Origin: Paenibacillus silagei
Lineage (GTDB): Bacteria > Bacillota > Bacilli > Paenibacillales > Paenibacillaceae
NCBI RefSeq assembly: GCF_017874735.1
Contig: NZ_JAGGLV010000016.1
Coordinates: 1-64,000, forward strand
Length of the DNA stretch: 64,000 nt
Direction: 5' to 3'
In this document: positions 1 to 7,701 of the stretch, in pieces
How positions within the stretch are numbered: the stretch's first letter is position 1
Layout: each line of letters starts with the position of its first letter
Program-made: the position numbers and the translations under genes
Notes under the pieces: model-generated
What the model saw: the letters and a program-made list of their open reading frames with translations, nothing else
Database searches by the model: none
Told to the model about the DNA's origin: nothing

Positions 1-110
1 ATTGGGCTAGGGACTAGCCTTTGAGCTTGGGTAAACTTGGAGCAGTAGCTTCATTGACCAAGAAGCCGCCACCTCTTAGGTGGATGGTAGTTCACACTAC
101 ATTAAGTCCA
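1..110 (+). mobile_element. Possible IS200/IS605-type right-end remnant
   Basis: The segment holds a compact hairpin (CCACCT-CTT-AGGTGG, about 71-85) followed by GGTAGTTCAC, which resembles the 3' end of tnpB/omega-RNA in IS200/IS605-family elements. One frame reads a short C-terminal-like tail ending in QEAATS with its stop inside the hairpin, as tnpB genes often do, but that frame already has a TAA near position 31, so no intact tnpB reaches this point. The rest of any element would lie upstream of the window. The call rests on remembered family features and was not aligned. Confidence 0.35.
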
Positions 111-187
111 ATCAGGAATACACGGCATTTCAGAAATTGCGCAAAAGAGTCTAATTAACGGCATGAACAACAGGCTTCTATAAGTGA

Positions 188-247
188 ATGCTCCCCACAT
201 GGCAGGCAGGTGAGAGGTTAACCTGTTCACGGTATGGGGAGTTTTTG
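188..247 (+). terminator. Rho-independent terminator, copy A of a repeated element
   Basis: Outer arms CTCCCCA (191-197) and TGGGGAG (235-241) enclose a second stem CAGGT/ACCTG and are followed by five T. A similar element (same outer arms, same CAGGTGA...CCTGTT core) lies at 2441-2500, so the two bracket the genes between them. Confidence 0.6.
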
Positions 248-255
248 CTATGTGC

Positions 256-286
256 TTGACTATGACGTTGCGTCATAGTGCATAAT
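256..286 (+). promoter_or_regulatory. MerR-type promoter with 19-bp spacer and palindromic operator
   Basis: TTGACT (256-261) and CATAAT (281-286) are 19 bp apart, the overlong spacing typical of promoters twisted into activity by MerR-family activators. The palindrome TATGACG-TTG-CGTCATA (261-277) fills the spacer. It sits just upstream of the two-gene unit that encodes a MerR-type regulator, so autoregulation is the natural reading. Confidence 0.75.
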
Positions 287-320
287 TCACTGTAAGAATA
301 GATGACTGGAAGTGACTAAG

Positions 321-1247
321 ATGAATATAACAGCACTGCGTTCAGACCACATTTATCAAAAGGTGATTGAGGCCCCGCCGGAGGACAAGCTGGAGTTGTT
401 CCGAAACGAAATGTTGGCTCCTTTTATGAAACAATGGCAAATTCAACAGATTCCTTTTAGAGCGGAAGAAGCAAATGGTTTCGACGTGATTACGTTTAAT
501 AGTATGATGAACCGGGCACCTGATCAGATGACTCCGAATATTTTACCTGAGGTCGAGTGGATCTCTGTGAATTCGTTCTGGTCCGGGTGTGAGCAAGCCG
601 TAACCACGAGCCTCCGTCAATTTATCGAACATGGAATAAGTCTTCCTGTATCTGACTATTTATTCACTGTTCAACTGGGAGATCCAGAGAATCGTGCCTT
701 GACTATAAACGAAGGGTATAGCGGCTTTGGAGGAATTCCTGGTTTTATCTGGATTACGCTCTTGCCCAATCAGCATACCCTTTCCCGGATAAAAGCAGCG
801 CTGGCGCATGAATGCAACCATAATGTCCGCTATCAATACATTCAGTGGGACCATGCTGTTGATCTGGGCGAGCTTATTGTAAGTGAAGGATTAGCGGAGA
901 ATTATGCCACCTCCCTGTTTGGTGAAGAATTGCTGGGGCCTTGGGTAACTAGAACTGATACGGAAACCCTTAACAGGCGTATTAAGCCCGTGCTCCGCGA
1001 GCAGCTTCAACTAACCGGATTTCATCATTTTGCCCCGTATCTTTACGGTGACGAGCTTGCGGAGCTTCAGAACTTTAAGCCGGTCAATATGCCTTACAGT
1101 GCTGGTTACGCATGCGGGTATCATCTAATCAAGTATTACTTGAGAAAAACAGGCAAGACAATTTGGGAGGCCACCATAATGCCTGCTGCGCAAATACTGG
1201 AAGAAGTAAAGGGATATTGGGATGAAGAAACCATTATTAGCGGTTAA
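321..1247 (+). CDS. DUF2268-like putative zinc metalloprotease
   Basis: Predicted soluble 308-residue protein. It contains HECNH, a zincin HExxH motif, around residue 165, followed about 25 residues later by SEGLAENYA, where the glutamate could be the third zinc ligand. This layout resembles DUF2268 (YjaZ-type) predicted Zn-dependent proteases. ATG at 321 is preferred because GGAAG lies 8 bases upstream; an in-frame GTG at 312 has no good ribosome site. The 3' end overlaps the next gene by 26 bp, so the two are one transcript from the MerR-type promoter at 256-286. No signal peptide is seen. The substrate is unknown. The gene is more AT-rich than most of the window. Confidence 0.65.
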   Translation: MNITALRSDHIYQKVIEAPPEDKLELFRNEMLAPFMKQWQIQQIPFRAEEANGFDVITFNSMMNRAPDQMTPNILPEVEWISVNSFWSGCEQAVTTSLRQFIEHGISLPVSDYLFTVQLGDPENRALTINEGYSGFGGIPGFIWITLLPNQHTLSRIKAALAHECNHNVRYQYIQWDHAVDLGELIVSEGLAENYATSLFGEELLGPWVTRTDTETLNRRIKPVLREQLQLTGFHHFAPYLYGDELAELQNFKPVNMPYSAGYACGYHLIKYYLRKTGKTIWEATIMPAAQILEEVKGYWDEETIISG

Positions 1248-1965
1248 AGAGATCGTTCAGATTACAGGCATTACGGCGCGGTCTCTGCATTTCTACGATA
1301 AAATTGGTTTATTTAAACCGGCACAGCTAACGGAAAAAGGATATCGCTTATATGACCGCAGCAGTCTGGAGAAACTGCAAACCATCCTGATCTTGAAGGA
1401 AATGGATTTTTCCCTGAAAGAAATTGCGGACATTGTAAAGCTGACCCGGGAAGAACAGAAGCAAGTATTGAAGAAGCACAGACAAACGTTATTAGCAAAA
1501 AAACAAAGACTGGAAAATATCATGACAGCTCTGGATGAATATGTTTCAGGGAATGATGTTAGTACTCTGCATATTTTCGACCATTCCCCGATCCTGCCCT
1601 TGAAGGAACAGTATGCGAATGAGGCGGAGATTATTTATGGAGAGACAGAGGCGTACCAAGCCTATGATGAAGTGATGGCCAAGATGTCGGCAGAGGATCA
1701 AGCGAGATACTTCTCCGGTTTTGAGGAAATATTCAAGCGAATTGTGGCTTGTTCCGGTCAGGAACCTTCCTCTGATGAAGTCCAGCAATTGATTGAAGAG
1801 TGGAAAATAATTCTAATTCAATTCATGCCGTGTGATGCGGAGTTGCTAGCTTGTATTGCCCATAATTACAAATACGATGCCCGGTTCAACAACTATTTCA
1901 ATCAATTCAAAGAGGGGACGGCAGATTTTCTGTATAGTGCGATAATGTACAACATCAGCTACTGA
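1222..1965 (+). CDS. MerR-family regulator with TipAS-like effector domain
   Basis: The N-terminal 70 residues are a MerR winged helix (KEIVQITGITARSLHFYDKIG, then the YRLYDRSSLEKLQ wing), followed by a coiled-coil dimerisation helix. The C-terminal half (about 140-245) resembles the TipAS ligand-binding domain of TipAL/Mta-type multidrug-sensing activators. It probably binds an unknown drug-like ligand and activates the 19-bp-spacer promoter at 256-286. The ATG at 1222 lies inside the preceding gene, with AAAGGG about 8 bases before it, suggesting translational coupling. The downstream VOC gene may belong to the same regulon. Confidence 0.8.
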   Translation: MKKPLLAVKEIVQITGITARSLHFYDKIGLFKPAQLTEKGYRLYDRSSLEKLQTILILKEMDFSLKEIADIVKLTREEQKQVLKKHRQTLLAKKQRLENIMTALDEYVSGNDVSTLHIFDHSPILPLKEQYANEAEIIYGETEAYQAYDEVMAKMSAEDQARYFSGFEEIFKRIVACSGQEPSSDEVQQLIEEWKIILIQFMPCDAELLACIAHNYKYDARFNNYFNQFKEGTADFLYSAIMYNISY

Positions 1966-1995
1966 CATAACGTTGTCAGGAAGGGTGGGTATAAT
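1962..1995 (+). promoter_or_regulatory. Possible second regulator site and -10 before the VOC gene
   Basis: The interrupted palindrome CTGACA-N6-TGTCAG (1962-1979) contains ACGTTG, also found in the operator at 261-277, and TATAAT follows at 1990-1995. No -35 lies at 17-19 bp, so this may be a weak or activator-dependent promoter. Confidence 0.35.
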
Positions 1996-2040
1996 GAAGA
2001 CTATATTAACCTACAAACGTGAATATTAGGAGGCTATATT

Positions 2041-2409
2041 ATGTCAGCTATTGGACCCGATTTCATCTCACTTCAGGTCAGCGATCTTGAAGGCTCTGCT
2101 GAATTTTATCAACACTATCTTGGACTCGTCCGTTCACAGGCGGGCCCGCCTCATGCGGTGGTTTTTGACACCAAGCCTATTGCCTTTGCACTTCGTGACC
2201 TATTGCCGGGTGTCGAACTCAGTACGGGGACTCAGCCTGGACTTGGTGTTGCGCTATGGCTCTATGCCCCGGATACGCAAGCCATTCACGATAAACTCGC
2301 AGCAGCAGGCGTGAAAATCACATCCGCTCCCATCGACGGTCCCTTTGGACGTACCTTTACCTTCGCCGATCCGGACGGTTACCTGATTACTCTGCACAGT
2401 AAAGGCTGA
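2041..2409 (+). CDS. VOC-family (glyoxalase/bleomycin-resistance-like) protein
   Basis: A 122-residue single-domain VOC protein: beta-alpha-beta-beta-beta pattern beginning FISLQVSDLEGSAEFYQ and closing with FADPDGYLITLHS. VOC dimers serve as metal-dependent lyases or dioxygenases or as drug-binding proteins. The usual terminal metal-ligand glutamate of the second half is replaced (YLITL), so a binding or resistance role is as likely as catalysis. AGGAGG stands 7-8 bases before the ATG. It follows the MerR/TipAS-type regulator by 75 bp and is closed by the terminator at 2441-2500, which supports a ligand-response cassette. Confidence 0.7.
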   Translation: MSAIGPDFISLQVSDLEGSAEFYQHYLGLVRSQAGPPHAVVFDTKPIAFALRDLLPGVELSTGTQPGLGVALWLYAPDTQAIHDKLAAAGVKITSAPIDGPFGRTFTFADPDGYLITLHSKG

Positions 2410-2440
2410 TTACATTAAGACCATATTACTGTAAGTAAAT

Positions 2441-2500
2441 TGCTCCCCACACGGTAAACAGGTGAACTAATAAATCCTGTTGCTAAATGGGGAGTTTTTG
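2441..2500 (+). terminator. Rho-independent terminator, copy B of a repeated element
   Basis: CTCCCCA (2443-2449) pairs with TGGGGAG (2488-2494), followed by five T. Sequence and layout match copy A at 188-247, including the preceding TAAGT(G/A)AAT. Confidence 0.65.
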
Positions 2501-2550
2501 TTGGACTGAATTGTATTTTCTTAGAGAAATCAGATGCGAGAGAGTGATTT

Positions 2551-3456
2551 GTGGTGAATTATTTAAGAGGAGGAAATATTATTATAAAAAAATGGACAAT
2601 TGCATTGCTTTCATCAGCATTTCTTATGCTATCTTTAACGACTGGGTCTAGTTATGCGGCTGAGATACAAACATCTACAACGATTAACAATGGTCAAATA
2701 AACAATGGTCGAGTATTAATCCCCCTACGTGCTGTCTCCGAAAATCTTGGCGCAAGTTTGGAATGGTTTCAAACAGATAAAGTTGTTAAAATCAAAAACG
2801 GGAATTCGACGATTTGGCTTGCGGCAAATTTCAAACGTGTGATTATTGAATCTGCTCCATCGAGTGAAACTCCAGATACACCGTCACGGAAATATGTCGA
2901 TTTGGATACTGCAACACAAGTCATCAATGGAACAACTTATGTTCCTCTTCGTTTTGTTAGTCAGTCGTTAGGGGCAACGGTAATGTGGAACCAACTGTCT
3001 AAACAAGCAACAGTAACAGTGGGCAACAAAGGATTGGTTGTTAATATGGAGACCCCATCTGTTCAAATTCCGGAAAAGAATAAAATTTCTGAAGCACGTT
3101 TGAAACTTCTATCAGATAAATTAAATCAAGCCTCAAATGTATCTTCAATTAAAAATGTGAATTCAACCTTTAAACCGTACTTCACGGATAAATTAATTAA
3201 GTCTATTACTCAGAACAAAGGATTGAAAACAGCGGGTACTTATGAAACGCCTGTTACTTCACCTATTTACACTAGTAAGAATTCCGCCATATTCTCACAA
3301 TCTGTAATAGTAGCGAATGGTCTTACAGGTGAAGATCAATATGCAGAAGATCGGACAGTCTCGCTAATATTCGCGAACGGAACTTGGAAGGTGGATAGCG
3401 TCACCAAGGGGTCTAGAGTTCTGATTTCGGGATTCTCTGATTATCATCCACAGTGA
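2551..3456 (+). CDS. Secreted protein with stalk (copper amine oxidase N-terminal-like) domain
   Basis: A signal peptide (KKWTIALLSSAFLMLSL, cleavage after SYAA) is followed by a stalk domain of the PF07833 type: RVLIPLRAVSENLGA about residues 55-70 and TYVPLRFVSQSLGA about residues 130-145, the paired motif common in Paenibacillus surface proteins. The C-terminal 120 residues have no recognised domain. The GTG at 2551 is taken as start, but its ribosome site is poor. A much better AGAGGAGG at 2565-2573 points to initiation at a non-canonical ATT (2578 or 2581), giving a normal signal peptide. The coding sequence is clearly more AT-rich than downstream genes. Confidence 0.7.
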   Translation: MVNYLRGGNIIIKKWTIALLSSAFLMLSLTTGSSYAAEIQTSTTINNGQINNGRVLIPLRAVSENLGASLEWFQTDKVVKIKNGNSTIWLAANFKRVIIESAPSSETPDTPSRKYVDLDTATQVINGTTYVPLRFVSQSLGATVMWNQLSKQATVTVGNKGLVVNMETPSVQIPEKNKISEARLKLLSDKLNQASNVSSIKNVNSTFKPYFTDKLIKSITQNKGLKTAGTYETPVTSPIYTSKNSAIFSQSVIVANGLTGEDQYAEDRTVSLIFANGTWKVDSVTKGSRVLISGFSDYHPQ

Positions 3457-3472
3457 ACAGGAGGTGGGGAAT

Positions 3473-3802
3473 TTGAGATCTGGGGTGAAGTGGTTGGGCT
3501 TTTTCTTATCCCTACTGGGTATTGGACTAAGTTTTCTGTTTCTGTTTGATAACCCTTACAGTGAGCAGGCGGTATCCAACAGCACCCAAGTGATTGTGGT
3601 CCTCATGCTCATTGTACCTTCAGCCGTCATGGCCATTTCAATCTGGCGTGGTCTTCGCATACTTATGGCCATTTCTTTGATCTGGCTGGCACCCTATTCC
3701 TTCTATTTCGCGATTGCATCTATTCCGAGCATTTGGAACGTTGTTTTCCTGATCTTATTGGTTCAATTCATAGCTGTCATTTCATTGGCTTCATCTATGT
3801 AG
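3473..3802 (+). CDS. Small hypothetical membrane protein
   Basis: About 109 residues with three hydrophobic stretches: near the N-terminus (LGFFLSLLGIGLSFLFLF), in the middle (VIVVLMLIVPSAVMAI) and at the C-terminus (VVFLILLVQFIAVISL). No family is recognised. TTG at 3473 is preferred because AGGAGG (3459-3464) lies 8 bases upstream, while an in-frame GTG at 3464 overlaps that site. It starts 16 bp after the stalk-domain gene and ends before a strong terminator, so both are probably cotranscribed. Confidence 0.5.
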   Translation: MRSGVKWLGFFLSLLGIGLSFLFLFDNPYSEQAVSNSTQVIVVLMLIVPSAVMAISIWRGLRILMAISLIWLAPYSFYFAIASIPSIWNVVFLILLVQFIAVISLASSM

Positions 3803-3826
3803 ACTGCGAGGAGTTCGACCTGAAGG

Positions 3827-3862
3827 AGCTACGCCCCATCCGCAAGGGGCAGCTTTTTTTTT
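3827..3862 (+). terminator. Rho-independent terminator
   Basis: AGCT-a-cGCCCC pairs with GGGGC-AGCT and runs into nine T (3854-3862). It ends the stalk-domain and small membrane protein unit. Confidence 0.75.
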
Positions 3863-3968
3863 GGAAAGCGATCTTTATCAATCTTCCAAATCATGCACAA
3901 CAAAACCGCTACAATCGCCGTCTATACATAAAGAATGGAAAATAGTCTCAAAGGAGTGTGAACCGCAA

Positions 3969-5078
3969 GTGTTAAAGAAACTGGCTTTAACCCTACTTAT
4001 GACGACGATGGTGTTCAGTGCAGGCGTAGCGGGTCCATCGCAGGACAAGGCCCAGGCCGCCGGTGCGGGCGCAGTACAGGCCAAGACGGCCGAGCAATTA
4101 TATCCAATTGAAGTGAACGGGAAATACGGCTTCATCAACGGCAAAGGCAAGGTGGTTATCGAAGCGGTGTACGACGGAAACGGGTATTCAGGGGAGCCCG
4201 GAGGGACGGTGTATGTCGAGGACCATGCAGCCAAAAAGCAATATTATTTCAGTTCGGCCGGTACGAAGCTGTTCGAATATAAGCTGAGAGATGCCGGTAT
4301 TCTGTATAATGACCGCGCGCTGTATACAGCGAAGGTTCAACTCGCCGGCGGGGCCACGGCGACCCGGTACGGGTATATCGATAGCCAAGGCAAGGTGGCC
4401 ATACAGCCAATCTATGTCCGGGCATTTAATTTCTCCGAAGGTCTGGCCCGGGTCAATATGGGTAAAGCCTCGGGTTACATTAACACGAAGGGCAAGCTTA
4501 TCGTTCCTTACAGATATAGCTTTACTTCTGATTTCTCGGAAGGCATGGCGGCCGTTACACTTGCCGTTGGCGGCAAATACGGCTATATCGACACCACCGG
4601 CAAGCTTCTCATCACCCCAAGGTATGATTACGCCACACCGTTCTCCGGCGGGGCGGCAGTTGTGTATGTGAACGGCAAATACGGATACATCGACAAAACA
4701 GGCAATTACCTGATTAAGCCGCAGTTCAGCATGGCCCAGCCGTTCTCGGAAGGTCTGGCGTTCGTCGAGCGCAATGGAGCCACCTTCTATATTAATAAGA
4801 AGGGCGCCAAGGTCATTCAGGGATTCATGGCTGGAGGTTTGTTCAAGGGTGGTCTGGCACCGGCAAGCCCGGGGCAGAGGTACGGCTATATTAATACCTC
4901 CGGACGCTTCGTGGTTAAGCCGCAACTCTATTGGGCCGCTGATTTTAAAGGCGAACTGGCAGAAATCACCCTGCTGGTTCCAGATACCCGCGAGGAAATC
5001 AGAGGTTACATGAACCGCAGCGGAACCATCGTCTGGCCGCCGGCTTCCGAGCTTCCGGGCGGAGTGGTGAAACCGTAA
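3969..5078 (+). CDS. Secreted WG-repeat protein
   Basis: A signal peptide (LKKLALTLLMTTMVFSAGVAG, Ala-rich cleavage region AQAA) precedes about seven WG/KWG-type repeats of some 45 residues, each with a core like KYGYIDTTGKLLI followed by FSEGLA. Such repeats form beta-propeller-like or solenoid surface proteins of unknown ligand. GTG at 3969 is taken as start because the signal peptide begins there; AAGGAG lies 12 bases upstream, a rather long spacing. Upstream in-frame codons run through the terminator region and are unlikely to be translated. It probably acts outside the cell or on the wall. Confidence 0.7.
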   Translation: MLKKLALTLLMTTMVFSAGVAGPSQDKAQAAGAGAVQAKTAEQLYPIEVNGKYGFINGKGKVVIEAVYDGNGYSGEPGGTVYVEDHAAKKQYYFSSAGTKLFEYKLRDAGILYNDRALYTAKVQLAGGATATRYGYIDSQGKVAIQPIYVRAFNFSEGLARVNMGKASGYINTKGKLIVPYRYSFTSDFSEGMAAVTLAVGGKYGYIDTTGKLLITPRYDYATPFSGGAAVVYVNGKYGYIDKTGNYLIKPQFSMAQPFSEGLAFVERNGATFYINKKGAKVIQGFMAGGLFKGGLAPASPGQRYGYINTSGRFVVKPQLYWAADFKGELAEITLLVPDTREEIRGYMNRSGTIVWPPASELPGGVVKP

Positions 5079-5115
5079 CTAAATCAATCAAGGGTAGAGG
5101 AGGCAATAATATTCC

Positions 5116-5364
5116 ATGGGCAACGACTTATACAGAAAACTAGGGGCAGCCTTTCTGATTACGGCCGCATTAATCTACACGATCGAATGTGTAGGTACAT
5201 TGATCGCCCGCAGTCATGAATTTTCTGCGTTATACGAAGCCAACTTGTTGAGTTTCCAGCCTAAAACTCATATCGCAGGCTTCTTCGATAATCTCTTTGT
5301 GCCAATCCTTACGTTAATTGGTGTGATACTATTCGTATACGGTTTTCCGAAGAAAACAAAATAG
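5116..5364 (+). CDS. Small hypothetical membrane protein
   Basis: 82 residues with two predicted membrane helices (about 8-27 and 58-76) separated by a polar loop, ending in a positively charged tail (PKKTK). AGAGGAGG lies about 12 bases before the ATG. The next gene, a methyltransferase, begins 14 bp downstream, so the two are likely cotranscribed. No family recognised. Confidence 0.5.
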   Translation: MGNDLYRKLGAAFLITAALIYTIECVGTLIARSHEFSALYEANLLSFQPKTHIAGFFDNLFVPILTLIGVILFVYGFPKKTK

Positions 5365-5378
5365 GAGAGTGAACAGCG

Positions 5379-6134
5379 ATGAACAGTGGTGAAAGGTTTT
5401 CGAACCGGGTCGATTCCTATTTGAAGTACCGCCCAAGCTATCCACAAGAGGCTATTGATTATTTGTACGACAATATTGGTCTGCGCCCGAACAGTAAAAT
5501 AGCAGATATCGGTTCAGGCACAGGGAGCCTGTCCAAGCTGCTTCTGGAACGCGGCAGCGAGGTCATCGCGGTCGAGCCCAATCAGGCCATGCGTGAAGCC
5601 GCAGAGCAAAGGCTCAACAGCAACCCGAGCTTCCAGAGTAGATCAGGGTCTGCGGAAGCTACCGGGTTACCGGATCAGTCGGTTGAGTTTATTGTCTGTG
5701 CGCAGGCATTTCACTGGTTTGACCGGCAAGCCGCGCAAACGGAGTTCCGCAGAATACTACAGCCTGGCGGGAAAGTCATACTCATATGGAATTCCCGGCT
5801 TACAAACGGTACTTCATTTCGTGAAGAGTACGATCAGCTGCTTCACACCTACGGAACCGACTATGAACAAGTGAATCATAAAAACATTTCTCAGGCGATG
5901 CTTGTCTCTTTTTTTAAAGAGAATACGATGCATAAAAGCCAGTTTGAAATGACTCAGGAGTTCGATTTCGAGGGTCTGAGCGGCCGGCTGTTATCCTCCT
6001 CCTATAGCCCTGTGCCCGGACATCCGAATTACAATCCGATGATGACAGAGCTGCAGAATATATTTGACAGGCATAATCAGGGCGGTGTGGTTCCATTTGA
6101 ATATGAGACTGAGATTTTTTGGGGAGAAGTATAG
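5379..6134 (+). CDS. Class I SAM-dependent methyltransferase
   Basis: A 251-residue cytoplasmic Rossmann-fold methyltransferase. Motif I is IADIGSGTGSLSKLL (about residues 40-55), followed by the acidic loop VIAVEPN and the motif IV/V region VEFIVCAQAFHWFD, typical of the UbiE/Methyltransf_11-type group acting on small molecules. The substrate cannot be told. AGGAG precedes the ATG. The TAG stop abuts directly on the stop of the convergent lipoprotein gene, so there is no intergenic space or visible terminator between the two. Confidence 0.8.
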   Translation: MNSGERFSNRVDSYLKYRPSYPQEAIDYLYDNIGLRPNSKIADIGSGTGSLSKLLLERGSEVIAVEPNQAMREAAEQRLNSNPSFQSRSGSAEATGLPDQSVEFIVCAQAFHWFDRQAAQTEFRRILQPGGKVILIWNSRLTNGTSFREEYDQLLHTYGTDYEQVNHKNISQAMLVSFFKENTMHKSQFEMTQEFDFEGLSGRLLSSSYSPVPGHPNYNPMMTELQNIFDRHNQGGVVPFEYETEIFWGEV

Positions 6135-7520
6135 TCAAAGGGTATACACATGATCCTTAATATCCGCCCAGGCCAGCGTTCCATCCGGCATCCAGCCCAG
6201 CAGTGTGCCTGCGGCCACGAACGTGAAGGACCGCTCCTGTGTGTCGTAGACCTGAATGGCGCCTGTGCCGGATTTGAAGGCTGCGAATCGGTTGTCGGGT
6301 GACCAATTCAGCCCGGATAGCAACAGGTCATTATGCGGTTGCCGCTCATGCTCTGCGAGATCCTTCTTTAGCTGGTCCGTGATCCGCTGATCCTGCATCG
6401 CCGTGGACGTTCTGCTTCCGGTGTTGTAACGGACTTGTCCAAGCGGGTTATGCTCACCTCTGTCTGCGGGAAGGATCAGATTTGAATCGTCCTCCCAAGT
6501 CAGAGAATAGACGAACAGGAAGCCGTCACTATGGGAGATGAAGGCGGCGTTCTGCTGCGAATGCAGTATTTTCCCCTTCTGATCCAGCACCGTCAAGTCC
6601 GCCCCAGGTCCAATGTATTCGTCATGAGCAGTTAATACAGCTATGCGCTTGCCGTCAGGCGAGGAGGACATGCCGTAGACCGGCTTGCTGAATACATGAA
6701 GCTTCGTACGGGTGAAGCCCTTCAGGTCTACCCGATACAGCGTCTTATTGCCCGAGATCATATAAGTGAAGTCCCCATAGAAGCGGTCAGAATACATCTC
6801 ATGGTAACCATAGTCATTGCCGTAGGCACCCTTCTCCTGAGCAAAAACCGGAATCTCCAGCGCCTCGCCTGTCAGGGCGTGCACCAGATGATGCTTCTCC
6901 TGTCCGTAGAACAGATAGGAAGGGGCAACCGATTCCCGGGTCTGAATGGACTTGATCCAGCCCGTGTTCCAGGCAGGTACTACGCGCCGGGTACCGGAGG
7001 TGACGCCTTGGAACAACAGACTGCCCTCGCCGTCTCCAGCTCTGATCACTACCGTGTTACGGTACGGCTGCTCCGTGCTGGCATACTTGCGCCCGTCTGT
7101 GGTGACGGCTTCATCCAGATTGAACGTCCCGGACCAGACACTGCCCTCATCGAGATGCAGGCGGATTTGCACAAACCGCGGGGACTCCCATTCCAGCGTG
7201 TAACGGAATTCAGTCTCGGGATCACTGGTCTGCAGACTATTCTTTATCGCTTGCTCCAATGATTTTTTATCGATATCGCTGTTCGACTTCACTTGTATCA
7301 GTTGTCCACCGCCGCCGATCACTTTCAATTGCTCAATATAGAGCAGCGGCTCCTCCTCGCTTGAAGGTGCTGAAGTGGTAGGTGTGGCTGACATAGCCGT
7401 GGGTGACCCTTCTGCGGGTGAGGATGGGGACGGGGAAGAGCCGTTCACACCGGCCTTGTCTGCCCCCTGACACCCTGAGAGCAGAGCTGCCGCCAGCACA
7501 ATTGCTGCCATATAGCGCAT
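6135..7520 (-). CDS. Lipoprotein with beta-propeller-like repeats
   Basis: 461 residues beginning with a type II signal peptide (AAIVLAAALLSGC, lipobox LSGC), then a Ser/Pro/Thr-rich linker of about 30 residues typical of wall-spanning lipoproteins. The remainder is beta-rich with phrases such as SSPDGKRIAVLTAHDEY and WSPDNRFAAFKS, which resemble TolB/WD-like propeller blades. It should sit on the outer face of the membrane; no catalytic motif is evident. It is monocistronic and convergent with the methyltransferase gene, sharing a zero-base boundary. Confidence 0.6.
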   Translation of the reverse strand: MRYMAAIVLAAALLSGCQGADKAGVNGSSPSPSSPAEGSPTAMSATPTTSAPSSEEEPLLYIEQLKVIGGGGQLIQVKSNSDIDKKSLEQAIKNSLQTSDPETEFRYTLEWESPRFVQIRLHLDEGSVWSGTFNLDEAVTTDGRKYASTEQPYRNTVVIRAGDGEGSLLFQGVTSGTRRVVPAWNTGWIKSIQTRESVAPSYLFYGQEKHHLVHALTGEALEIPVFAQEKGAYGNDYGYHEMYSDRFYGDFTYMISGNKTLYRVDLKGFTRTKLHVFSKPVYGMSSSPDGKRIAVLTAHDEYIGPGADLTVLDQKGKILHSQQNAAFISHSDGFLFVYSLTWEDDSNLILPADRGEHNPLGQVRYNTGSRTSTAMQDQRITDQLKKDLAEHERQPHNDLLLSGLNWSPDNRFAAFKSGTGAIQVYDTQERSFTFVAAGTLLGWMPDGTLAWADIKDHVYTL

Positions 7521-7701
7521 ATAGAAACCTCCTGTAATGTTCGATTGTCCTATTGTTTTCAGAGAATAGATAGATTTTCCATATTGTTATGGACGCGGAT
7601 GTTGCACAGAAGTTGCAGATGCGGGTTTGACTTCCATTCTCTGGATGGCTACCATGGAAGCAAAGATCTGGCTGTTATGCCACAAACAGAGGTGATCCTA
7701 G

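Noticed and set aside
4188..4925. Minus-strand open frame opposite the WG-repeat gene
   Set aside because: It reflects the repetitive codon pattern of the WG repeats.
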